A stretch of 18,284 nt of DNA. It comes from Xanthoparmelia taractica (lineage: Eukaryota > Ascomycota > Lecanoromycetes > Lecanorales > Parmeliaceae). Position numbers and translations under genes: made by a program. The stretch lies in NCBI GenBank assembly GCA_033085395.1, contig JANQBS010000500.1, forward strand, positions 1 through 18,284, written 5' to 3'. Under the pieces are notes generated by a model. That model was not told the DNA's origin. It made no database searches and saw only the letters and a list, made by a program, of their open reading frames with translations. Positions within the stretch are counted from its first letter, which is position 1; each line of letters starts with the position of its first letter. This document shows positions 9,950 to 17,012 of the stretch, piece by piece.

Positions 9950-11096
9950 ATAAGTTAAGATCCGATCGTCTTATAGTTATTACCTCGAAGATTAAGAGTG
10001 CTATTTTAGCTGCTATTCGAAAGGATCGCTATGGGCGTGAGAAAAAGTTATATATATTAACTGCTAAGCAAGGCCTATGCTCGTTAACTATTCTTAATGT
10101 TCTTTATCGAAATAATTTCCAACTCTACAAAACAATTAAAAAGTCGTTACTAATAGATGTTATAATGAAAGCTCGATATTAATTCGCTTTACGATATTAG
10201 AATTTAACTATAAAACACTGGAAACGAGTGATTTGAATTAACGAAATAAGTGTTCTCTTGAATTCGAGACGGGGAAAGATTAGATTATAACGTCAATCTA
10301 ATAAGGTTTTTACTAAGTCTACTATATATCGACGTTTTATTAGTGCTATAAAGTTTATGTTTTAAGACTATTTCTCGTATAATAAGAAAGATTCTTATTA
10401 TATCTAGAAGAAGAAAATTATAGTCGAAAAGAAGAAAATAAAGACTAATCTAATTAAGATTAATAAGATTCTAAAATCGAAGATCAAAGAAGCTTAAGAG
10501 TTGAAAATAGAAATGCGTTATATAGGGCTTCGAAATCTATCTGAAAAGAAGTTTAAATAAAATTTCACTGCAGAGACTAAGAAGTACGTTATTACGGGGA
10601 AAAAGGAGGAAATTAATTAATATCGCTATTAAAACAAAATATTAATCCCTAAGCTTCTTAAGTTCGCTTAAGAATATAAGCTATCTCGACCTAACATTAT
10701 AATAATAAAAAATAAGATCTCGGCATATACCTTTAAATAATAAGAATTAGTCTTTCTAGAATTCGAGATCGTACGTCTACTATAATATGGAAATTTACTA
10801 GATCTTAATATAATTGAGTCTTATTAACCTTAAATAAAGCGGGAAATTATTAAAAACGATATATTAAGAACTCGAAAAGAGATTATAAAGACTTAAAAGA
10901 AGTATTGAGAGAATCTTTTCTAGAGTCGAATTTAGAGGTAAATTAAGCGTATATCGAGATATAATACGAAGGTTATTCATTTAAGAGAGAGTAACGAGTA
11001 TCGAAAGAATCGTGAAGAAGACGATATACGTTCTTATAACTCAGTCGAGTGTGCTTAGTAGTATATTCGTAGCTATATAAGACAGTAGCTCGAAAA
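9950..11096 (+). pseudogene. RIP-inactivated Tc1/mariner-type (DDE) transposase
   Basis: One uninterrupted register (in phase with 9976) can be read for about 1.1 kb with no frameshift; breaks are stop codons mostly at expected Trp/Gln sites. Landmarks in order: AAIRKDRYGREKK (~10010), GLCSLTILNVLYRNNFQ (~10072-10122), a W-K-x-V-I-x-x-N-E segment (~10218-10250), RRGK then RFISAIKFMF and YFSYNKK (~10330-10390), a long Lys-rich middle, RPNIIIIKNKISAYTF (~10690-10735), RLL-x-YGNLLDLNIIES (~10773-10830) and a C-terminal SNEYRKNRE (~10990). This order matches the large fungal Tc1-like transposases that end in a 'GGNEY' motif. Of the DDE/D acidic positions, the first two read as Asn (GAY to AAY), while the Asp-Leu-Asn and Glu of the third block survive. 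The element's terminal repeats were not located. No functional protein is possible. Confidence 0.8.
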
Positions 11097-11503
11097 ATAA
11101 AGATATTTAAGAATTTAGCTATTAGCCCTATAAGAGTACCAAGGGCTTGGCATGTCTAGGACTTTTTACGCTATTCTCCGGACTAATTATAAGTATATAT
11201 AAGTTAATTAATTTACTACTCTCTAGAAATCTAGATATATATAGATAGAGAAGTCTATATTAAGATTACGCTAAGTCTATCTAAGATATATATCGAGACT
11301 AATATTAAGATTACTCTATAATAGAGTGTCTCTCTTTTTAAAGAATAAGATAACGTTCTCGTTACCATAGCAATAGCTAGAAGAGTTATAGAGATACTAG
11401 GTCAATTTGAGTATATTTCTTAGAAACGCTTAGTAATACGCTAATTATAGCTTGAGAATTAAAGAAACTATTAGATATATAAATGTTAAAATAGTAGTAG
11501 TCG
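11097..11503. other. Mixed DNA containing the empty-site copy of a duplicated segment
   Basis: The first 100 bp may be the transposase element's 3' end. Then follows the repeat at 11197-11323, listed separately, and RIP-type DNA with no gene. Confidence 0.5.
11197..11323 (+). repeat. Duplicated segment, uninterrupted (empty-site) copy
   Basis: TAAGTTAATTAATTTACTACTC... through ATTACTCTATAATA matches 12619-12691 joined to 13689-13747. In that second copy the TRIM-like element A is inserted exactly at the ATTAC found here at 11265-11269. This copy therefore shows the pre-insertion target. Confidence 0.85.
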
Positions 11504-11775
11504 TATATCGAAAATAATTAATAAATAAGAACTAAACTTTACTACGAAGTATTCGTCTTCTTCTATCGTAAATAATAAGTATTTAAAGAATAGTATAAAT
11601 TTTAAATAACTTTTAGAGTACTGATTTCGTTAAGTATATATATACTAAGATAATAATTATCGAATATCGGAAAGAATTAACGAGTTAGGGTCAAACTTTA
11701 CTGCGAACTATTCGTGCTCTCCTATCGCAAAGGAAGAATATTTTAAAGAATCGAATGAGTTGATTTGAATAATTT
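11504..11775 (+). repeat. ~110-bp direct repeat, ~158-bp period
   Basis: The block at ~11504-11612 (CGTATATCGAAAATAATTAA ... AAACTTTACTACGAAGTATT ... TTTAAAGAAT) recurs at ~11660-11775 (CGAATATCGGAAAGAATTAA ... AAACTTTACTGCGAACTATT ...). Most differences are transitions, and the first block is the more A+T-converted. Function unknown. Confidence 0.7.
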
Positions 11776-11959
11776 TAAGTTATTATCCGATCTTCTAATT
11801 GATCTATGCTTGATTTATTCTATATAGATACGAGATATTCTAGTGATTTCGAATTCATTAATGATTCTAGTCATCTTATTTCATTGAGTGACTTACGTGC
11901 TAGCAACGCAGTACTGCTAACCATTATGCTACTGCCACTCTCCATGCTATAGTAGTATT

Positions 11960-12268
11960 TCATTTCACTGACTTGATGTTCAAGACCACGTGCTCGCTAG
12001 TCTCAACACTTGTCTGGACTCCTGAGTCTTTCACCTCTTGAGCCTTGTATAGAGTCCTTCTATTCTTATACTGCAGGCGGGTCTTCTCGTTCCGCTTTTT
12101 CTTCTGCTGCTACTATCGTGTGATTGGCTGAGGATTAGAGGTAGTCTTCTAAGTGTGGTGTGTGTTTTACTCTAGGCGAGTGCTCTGCAAATTTAAAAGA
12201 GTCTGCTCTAGGCGATCGAGTTGCTGTTGTATTGCTTATTTGAGAAGCCTGAGAGGACTTGAATAGTA
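11960..12268 (-). pseudogene. Minus-strand relic, Gln/Lys-rich, possibly a transposase C-terminus
   Basis: On the minus strand one frame runs from about 12268 to the TGA at 11962-11960. It is interrupted only by TAA/TAG that would restore to Gln (for example two in a row before QQKKKRNEK). The readable end is KKKRNEKTRLQYKNRRTLYK followed by an acidic AQEVKD segment. A basic 'RxxKxRxQxxxxLT' tail is common at the C-termini of fungal pogo/Fot1-type transposases, so that is my best guess, with low certainty. No catalytic motif is visible. Confidence 0.35.
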
Positions 12269-12318
12269 GATATTATCGTGTAGAATCGATATGATATTCT
12301 TTCGTATTAACGTAAATG

Positions 12319-12533
12319 TAGTCTGAGGACGTTTCGTCTATGGGCGCTCTGTAGCCTAAGGATCGTACTAAGTGCTGGTCTAACGATTCGTTCAATAGAT
12401 AAAAAAATCGTCGATATCGTATGGGATCGAATGGCCTAGTACAAGAATCGATCTAGTGTTAGGTGTCAAGAAGTCTAGGGGCGCTATGCAGTCTAAGGGT
12501 TTCGTCTATAGACGCTTAGTAGTCTAAGAACGA
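12319..12533 (+). repeat. ~46-bp direct repeat, 170 bp apart
   Basis: TAGTCTGAGGACGTTTCGTC with following TATGGGCGCTCTGTAGCCTAAG (12319-12360) is repeated as CAGTCTAAGGGTTTCGTC...AGACGCTTAGTAGTCTAAG (12489-12528). A third partial copy, GGGGCGCTATGCAGTCTAAG, precedes the second. It looks like a decayed short tandem array. Confidence 0.6.
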
Positions 12534-12691
12534 TAATCGAGTATAACGTCTAATTAGAAATAGATATACGAACGAGATATTACTATTATTTATTATAGTG
12601 TGTACTAATATAAGTGTAATGTAAGTTAATTAATTTAGTACTCTCTAGAAATCTAGATATATATAAATAGAGAAGTCTATATTAGAATTAC

Positions 12692-12833
12692 TTTTACGAA
12701 TAAATAAACGTGTAGTGGGATTAACTACTTTCATTGACTAAATATGCTACGAAGGCTCTGAAAACTCTTCTCCGAAGCAATATTAATTTACATCGAGCTT
12801 GATATACGGAGAATAGATATCAAAATCGTGATA
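12692..12833 (-). repeat. Copy A 3' LTR (142 bp)
   Basis: Reading plus: TTTTACGAATAAATAAACG...CAAAATCGTGATA. It corresponds to the 16001-16142 LTR of copy C. It is the less RIP-mutated of the two LTRs of copy A (for example it keeps GTGGGATT). Confidence 0.85.
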
Positions 12834-13328
12834 ATTGCCTATAAAAATAATAAAAAATAACGTTCTTGTTATTTTAGATCTTAAATTATACTTCTATTAA
12901 TTTATAGCTAATTATATATTAATTAATTAATTAATTTAATTAAATAATAATAATTGCGATAAAATAAATATATATTAATTAATGCTAATAAGAGATAAAC
13001 GCTCGCTTTAACGTTAATTAATACTTTGTTATTTTATAACGTACGATTCGTTTAACGTGTAAAACGTATATATTTTAACGAAGAGTTTAAAGCTAGCTGG
13101 CTAATAAGTATATAGCTAATAAATAGACTTCTTCGTAATATAATAATATTTAACTTTTATAAGAAGTAATATAATTATATATTATATTAAATAGAATAAC
13201 TTAAATTATTAGATCTTAATCGTATAAATTCTTTTATATAATAATTTTCTAATCTCTAATTTTTTAGCTCTTAACTTTAATATATATTAGATTTACTCTT
13301 CTTAATATTATCGTATTCGCTATTATAA

Positions 13329-13401
13329 AGATTATAGAGAGATTAAATACTTCTCTTTTAGATTATAAGTCTAATATATTAAGTTATTATATTATATATT
13401 T
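13329..13401 (-). pseudogene. RIP-mutated tRNA-Met-like segment in copy A
   Basis: Aligns without gaps to 16637-16709 at a constant offset of 3308. Nearly every difference is G/A or C/T. The anticodon loop reads CTTATAA instead of CTCATAA, and the stems are disrupted. It cannot form a functional tRNA. Confidence 0.75.
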
Positions 13402-13543
13402 TATAAGATAAATATTTTAATAAATTCGAGAAGAGTATTAATATTATTATAAAGACTTATTAGATATAGATTAGATCGGCGATTATTTAAATAATTATAT
13501 ATATAACGATATACGAAGAATTAGAATCGAGGCGTTATTATTA

Positions 13544-13688
13544 TATTATTATGAATAAATAAACGTGTAATAGAATTAATTGCTTTTATTAACTAAATAT
13601 ACTACGAAGACTCTAAAAACTCTTCTTCGAAGTAACATTAATTCATATCGAGCTTGGTATACGAAGAATAGATATCAAAACCGTGATA
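13544..13688 (-). repeat. Copy A 5' LTR (145 bp)
   Basis: Direct repeat of 12692-12833, adjacent to the primer-binding site. It is more heavily transition-mutated (GTGTAATAGAATT versus GTGTAGTGGGATT). Confidence 0.85.
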
Positions 13689-13747
13689 ATCACGCTAAGT
13701 CTATTTAGAATATATATCGAGACTAATATTAAGATTACTCTATAATA

Positions 13748-13935
13748 ATTAATATTAAAATTGTTAAAAATTATTATTATAAATACTTTATTAATATTAA
13801 AAAAAATTGTTAAATATTAAAGATTTATATATATATATAAAAATAACGATAATAATCGTCGCTATATTCGCGATAATAATCTTATATAATCTTTATTTAA
13901 AAGAAAATAAAGTATAGAGATCGAGATATTAATAA
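13748..13935. other. A+T-rich low-complexity DNA
   Basis: ATTATTATTAAA-type iterations with no gene; it leads into the LINE ORF1 relic. Confidence 0.5.
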
Positions 13936-13939
13936 AGAG

Positions 13940-14742
13940 AACTATATATAGCTCGACTATATAGTTAAAGAGAAAATATACGAAGATATAGACGTTGAAG
14001 ATACTATCGCTACTTTCGTTATTATTATCGACTCGAAGAGAGAAGAACGCGACGAAGAAGATAAAGAACGCGATAACGTTAACGCGTATAAAGAGCGAGA
14101 ATTAACGTCGAAGGAAAAGAAATAGCTTATAATAGAATTACTAAAGACGATTAAGAATTTAATAAATAAGATAAAGAATAAATCGATACGAAAATTCTCG
14201 AGAGTAAGTCTCGACGCGATATAGACGTATATTCTAAAGCTATATATAGAGATTATAGAGCTATAGATAAGATTATAAATATAAGAAGTTCGCTTATAGA
14301 TATAAGAAACGCGTCTTTAGATACGTGAAACACGAGATAACGATTATTCTAATAGCGATATACGAAGCTTAACGAGTATATTTACTCGACGCGATAGTTC
14401 GATTAATAAATAAAGTTAAGGAAAATCGTTTATAGCGTCTTAGATAATAATTCTTACTAAGACTTAGACGATTAGCTCGAAGAACTCTCGAAGAAGAAGA
14501 TAGTTACTAATAAGAATAAAAGATAAAGAAGAACGCGAAATATTAATAGATACTATCGAAGAGATTTTAAAGATATTAAAAAATATATAAGAATAGAGAT
14601 AATATATCGCGTGATTCGAGATAATATATCGCGTAATTCGAGTTAATATATAAACTCGTTAGCGAAGATCTCTTACTATAAGCGATTACGATTAAAGTAA
14701 GAGAAGAATTAAAATAAAAAATAAATTGAATTACGTTATTAT
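13940..14742 (+). pseudogene. LINE (Tad-like) ORF1/gag relic, N-terminal and central part
   Basis: A frame in phase with 14040 reads an acidic/basic segment (EERDEEDKERDNVNAYKERE), then a run with repeated heptad-like QIQExRL units (~14255-14325, Gln codons now stops), then TKT-x-TISSKNSRRRR and LLIRIKDKEEREILIDTIEE (~14455-14575). Near 14690 an ITIKVREELK segment appears, resembling the 'SGDIxIxTxxxxxxxEL' block of fungal LINE ORF1 proteins, after a likely shift of register. Stops are TAG/TAA at Gln/Trp positions. Together with the zinc-knuckle part at 17013-17660 this makes one RNA-binding ORF1 of about 540 codons, split by two TRIM-like insertions. The family call rests on the later zinc knuckles. 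Confidence 0.6.
14598..14641 (+). repeat. 22-bp tandem duplication within the gag relic
   Basis: GATAATATATCGCGTGATTCGA (first unit) and the same with G/A at one site (14620-14641), then a diverged partial unit. 22 bp is not a multiple of three, so the duplication shifts the reading frame. Confidence 0.85.
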
Positions 14743-14884
14743 TATCACGGTTTTAATATCTATTCTTCGTATACTAAGCTCGGTGTGAATTAATATTACT
14801 TCGAAGAAGAGTTTTTAGAGTCTTCGTAGTATATTTAGTTAATAAAAGTAGTTAATTTTACTATACGTCTATTCGTTCGTAATA
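14743..14884 (+). repeat. Copy B 5' LTR (142 bp)
   Basis: Direct repeat of 15598-15739; heavily mutated (AATTTTACTATACG where copy C has AATCCCACTACACG). Confidence 0.88.
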
Positions 14885-15029
14885 ATATAATAATAACGCC
14901 TCGATTTTAATCCTTCGCATATCGTTATATATATAATTATCTAAATAATCGCCGATCTAATCTACGTTTAATAAGTCTTTATAATAATATTAATACTCTT
15001 CTCGAGCTTATTAGAATATTCGTCTTATA

Positions 15030-15102
15030 GAACGTATAGTGTAATAACTTAATATATTAGACTTATAATCTAAAAGAGAAGTATTTAATTTTTCTACGAT
15101 CT
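15030..15102 (+). pseudogene. RIP-mutated tRNA-Met-like segment in copy B
   Basis: Reads GAACGTATAGTGTAATAACT... and aligns with the copy C tRNA-like sequence without gaps. Differences are C/T and G/A. The A-box region is nearly intact (TAGTGTAATAA), but the anticodon loop is CTTATAA and the T arm is lost. Confidence 0.75.
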
Positions 15103-15597
15103 TTATAATAATAAGTGCGATAATATTAAAAGAAGTAGATTTAATATATATTAAAGTTAAGAGCTAAGAAGTTAGAGATTAGAAAATTATTATATAAAAG
15201 AGTCTCTACGATTAAGATCTAATAATTTAAGCTATTCTACTTAATATAATACGTAGTTATATTACTTTTCATAAGAGTTAAATATCACTATACTATAAAG
15301 AAGTCTATTCGCTAGTTATATACTTATTAGCTAATTAGCTTCGAACTCTTCGTTAGGATATATGCGTCTCACACGTTAAACGAATCGTATATTATAAAAT
15401 AGTAAAGTATTAGTTAACGTTAGAGCGAGTATTTATTTCTTATTAGTATTAGTTAATATATACTTATCTCGTTATAATTATTATTATTTAATTAAATCAA
15501 TTAATTAATTAATATATAATTAGCTATAAATTAATAAAAGTATAATTTGAGATCTAAAATAACGAGAACGTTATTTTTTATTGTTTTTATAGGCAAT

Positions 15598-15739
15598 TAT
15601 CACGATTTTAATATCTATTCTCCGCATATTAAGCTCGATGTGAATTAATATTGCTTCGAAGAAGAGTTTTTAGAGCCTTCGTAGTATATTTAGTTAATAA
15701 AAGTAGTTAATCTCACTACACGTCTATTCGTTCGTAATA
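15598..15739 (+). repeat. Copy B 3' LTR (142 bp)
   Basis: Same length as the left LTR and clearly less mutated (keeps AATCTCACTACACG). Confidence 0.88.
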
Positions 15740-15744
15740 GTTAT

Positions 15745-16000
15745 ATAATTTAATAATAGTTATATAAAAGATATACTCGATAGTTATATACGATATTAAA
15801 AATTTGATTCTTAGTCTCTTTTCAACTTAATTTAAGTTATTATAAGTAAGTTACTATAAGTATAATAAAGAAAGTAAAAGAGTATCGAGAGAAATAATTT
15901 AGATAATCTATATATTATATATCTTATATATTAAATTTTAATATTAAATTTTAATATACGATATAAAGATCTTTAGCGTTAAATTATAGAAATAATTCGC
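15745..16000 (+). pseudogene. LINE ORF1 relic, middle fragment between two insertions
   Basis: 256 bp of RIP-type DNA between the target duplications of copies B and C. It has the composition of the flanking gag relic and lies collinearly between its two readable parts. No motif of its own is readable, and the assignment rests on position. Confidence 0.4.
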
Positions 16001-16142
16001 TGTTACGAATAAATAGACGTGTAGTGGGATTGACTACTTCCCTTGACTAAATATGCTACGAAGACTCTGAAAACTCTTCTCCGGAGCAATATTGATCCAC
16101 ATCGGGCTTGGTATTCGGAGAGCATATGCCAAAACCGTGACA
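16001..16142 (-). repeat. Copy C 3' LTR, family-type (142 bp)
   Basis: On the element strand it starts TGTCACGG and ends CGTAACA, giving near-perfect 7-bp inverted tips. Inside the element it is preceded by a T-rich tract and GTGGGCAAT, a plausible polypurine tract. Confidence 0.85.
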
Positions 16143-16636
16143 ATTGCCCACAAAAACAATAAAAAATAACGTCCTTGTCATTCCAGATCCCAAACCATGC
16201 TCCCAGTGATTCATAGCTAGTCACACATCAACTAATTGATTGATTTAATTAAATGATGGTGGCTGCGGCGAGATGAGTGTGTGTTGGCTAATGCTGGTGT
16301 GGGATGAATGCTCGCTCTGACGTTGGCTAGTGCTTTGCTATTTAGTGACGTACGGTCCGTTTGACGTGTGGGACGCATGTATCCTGACGGAGAGTTCGAA
16401 GCTGGCTGGCTGGCAAGCATGTGGCTGGCGGGCAGGCTTCTCCGTAGTGCAGTGGTATTTGGCTCCCATGGGAAGCAGTATTGCCACGTGCCATCAAGTA
16501 GAGTGGTTTGAACCATCGAATCTTGATCGTATGGGCCTTCCAACATATGATGACTCCCTGGCCCCTGACTCCCTAGCTCTTGACCCCAACACACACTAGG
16601 CGATCCTCCCCGGTCCCATCACACTCGCTATTATGG

Positions 16637-16709
16637 AGGCCGCAGGGGGGTCGAACACTCCTCTTCCGGGTTATGAGCCCGGTGTGCTAAGCCGTTACAC
16701 TATACGTCC
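16637..16709 (-). tRNA. tRNA-Met(CAT)-like cloverleaf carried by the retroelement, followed by CCA
   Basis: On the minus strand 73 nt fold as a tRNA. The acceptor GGACGTA/TGCGGCC has six of seven pairs (A3/G70 mismatch, one G-U). U8-A9, D stem GTGT/GCAC and loop AACGGCTTA follow. The anticodon stem CCGGG/CCCGG is perfect, with loop CTCATAA (anticodon CAT, 16673-16675). The A box TAGTGTAACGG fits the consensus, and the B box TGTTCGACCCC has one mismatch. The T arm is poor: stem GAGTG/CCCCC has two mismatches and the loop is 6 nt. The three stacked G-C pairs at the bottom of the anticodon stem are a hallmark of initiator tRNA-Met, but the D and T loops are not initiator-like. The next three bases are CCA (16636-16634), normally added after transcription in eukaryotes. 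No T-run terminator follows. It may be a tRNA-derived control or packaging element rather than a working tRNA. Confidence 0.6.
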
Positions 16710-16841
16710 TGTAAGGCGAATATGGGAGGTAGGCTCGGAGGACTGGCGCTGGTGCTGTCACGGAGGCTCACTAGACGTAGGCCAGACCGGCGGTCATTTA
16801 GACGGTCACATGTATGACGACATGCGAAGGATCAGAACCGA

Positions 16842-16854
16842 GGCGTTGCTACCA
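16842..16854 (-). promoter_or_regulatory. Primer-binding site (PBS) of copy C
   Basis: The element strand reads TGGTAGCAACGCC, two bases inside the 5' terminal repeat. TGG complements the tRNA 3' CCA, and TGGTAGC matches the 3' end expected for initiator tRNA-Met, the primer used by many Ty1/copia-type elements. The same site adjoins the 5' LTR in copies A and B in RIP-mutated form, which fixes the element's orientation. Confidence 0.7.
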
Positions 16855-16856
16855 TT

Positions 16857-17007
16857 TGTCAAGGAACAATATTGATGTGGTTCAATAATAAGTGGTGGTG
16901 TGTGAATTCTTGATCTAAGTGAGTGTGCACCAGCTAAGTGCGGAGAAGCGAGCACCAAGGCTAGCCATGACCAGCCATACGCCCATAGAATCATATGTTC
17001 CATAACA
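16857..17007 (-). repeat. Copy C 5' terminal repeat of a different type (151 bp)
   Basis: On the element strand it begins TGTTATGGAACATATGATTC and ends CTTGACA. It shares no alignable core with the 142-bp LTR. Its ends and length suit an LTR of another family. No second copy was noticed in the window. Confidence 0.6.
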
Positions 17008-17012
17008 TTCGC

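Larger units (their letters stand above)
11876..12560. other. Partly RIP-spared segment
   Basis: Composition is closer to normal between ~11876 and ~12260, then becomes graded. It contains the minus-strand coding relic at 11960-12268 and a direct repeat at 12319/12489. It is probably the body of one or more low-copy elements. Confidence 0.5.
12692..13688 (-). mobile_element. TRIM-like LTR retroelement, copy A (RIP-mutated)
   Basis: 997 bp. The LTRs are at 12692-12833 (142 bp) and 13544-13688 (145 bp, with a 3-bp insertion), in the same orientation. The 5-bp target duplication ATTAC/ATCAC is confirmed by the empty site at 11265-11269. The primer-binding site lies against the right LTR (13531-13543, the RIP-changed complement of TGGTAGCAACGCC), so the retroelement reads on the minus strand. 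The 700-bp interior has no ORF and aligns to copy C almost solely by C/T and G/A differences, including a mutated tRNA-like segment. An A+T microsatellite-like TTAATTAA run lies at ~12930. Reverse transcriptase and integrase must have come from an autonomous partner; none is visible here. Confidence 0.88.
12619..13747 (+). repeat. Duplicated segment split by TRIM-like element A
   Basis: 12619-12691 and 13689-13747 together reproduce 11197-11323. The element occupies the gap, flanked by ATTAC (12687-12691) and ATCAC (13689-13693). Confidence 0.85.
14743..15739 (+). mobile_element. TRIM-like LTR retroelement, copy B (RIP-mutated)
   Basis: 997 bp, opposite in orientation to copies A and C. LTRs are at 14743-14884 and 15598-15739 (142 bp each), beginning TATCACG (from TGTCACG) and ending CGTAATA (from CGTAACA). 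The flanks ATTAT (14738-14742) and GTTAT (15740-15744) are a 5-bp target duplication with one G/A change. The primer-binding site follows the left LTR immediately (14885-14897, TAATAATAACGCC from TGGTAGCAACGCC). The interior is non-coding and carries the mutated tRNA-like segment at 15030-15102. A T-rich tract then GGCAAT precedes the right LTR, the usual place of a polypurine tract. Inserted in the LINE ORF1 relic. Confidence 0.9.
16001..17007 (-). mobile_element. TRIM-like retroelement, copy C: unmutated, with two different LTRs
   Basis: 1007 bp of normal composition in a RIP-saturated background. The left terminus (16001-16142) is the same 142-bp LTR as in A and B (TGTTACG...CGTGACA in plus orientation). 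The interior aligns with A and B up to the primer-binding site (16842-16854). The right terminus (16857-17007) is a 151-bp sequence unrelated to that LTR, although it has the expected TG...CA ends on the element strand and lies where the 5' LTR should be. The perfect 5-bp TTCGC duplication (15996-16000, 17008-17012) says the chimeric unit is one insertion. There is no protein-coding potential: the overlapping short ORFs (73-120 codons) lie across LTRs and the tRNA-like region. This copy serves as the reference for the family. Confidence 0.85.

Noticed and set aside
12901..12960. TTAATTAA-rich run as a replication origin
   Set aside because: It corresponds to the TTGATTGATTTAATTAAATG region of copy C altered by transitions, so it is RIP product, not a selected origin.
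12692..15739. A MITE or terminal-inverted-repeat DNA transposon explanation for copies A and B
   Set aside because: The long terminal repeats are direct, not inverted. Only the outermost ~7 bp are inverted, as in LTR tips, and a PBS adjoins one LTR.
16637..16709. Ordinary functional host tRNA-Met gene
   Set aside because: It lies inside a mobile element present in three copies, has a weak T arm, an acceptor mismatch, a following CCA and no T-run terminator. I kept it as tRNA-like with moderate confidence rather than as a housekeeping gene.
16003..17003. Five ORFs of 65-120 codons on both strands in copy C
   Set aside because: They cross LTRs, the PBS and the tRNA-like segment, overlap one another, and are not conserved as frames in copies A and B. 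They are chance frames in non-coding retroelement DNA.
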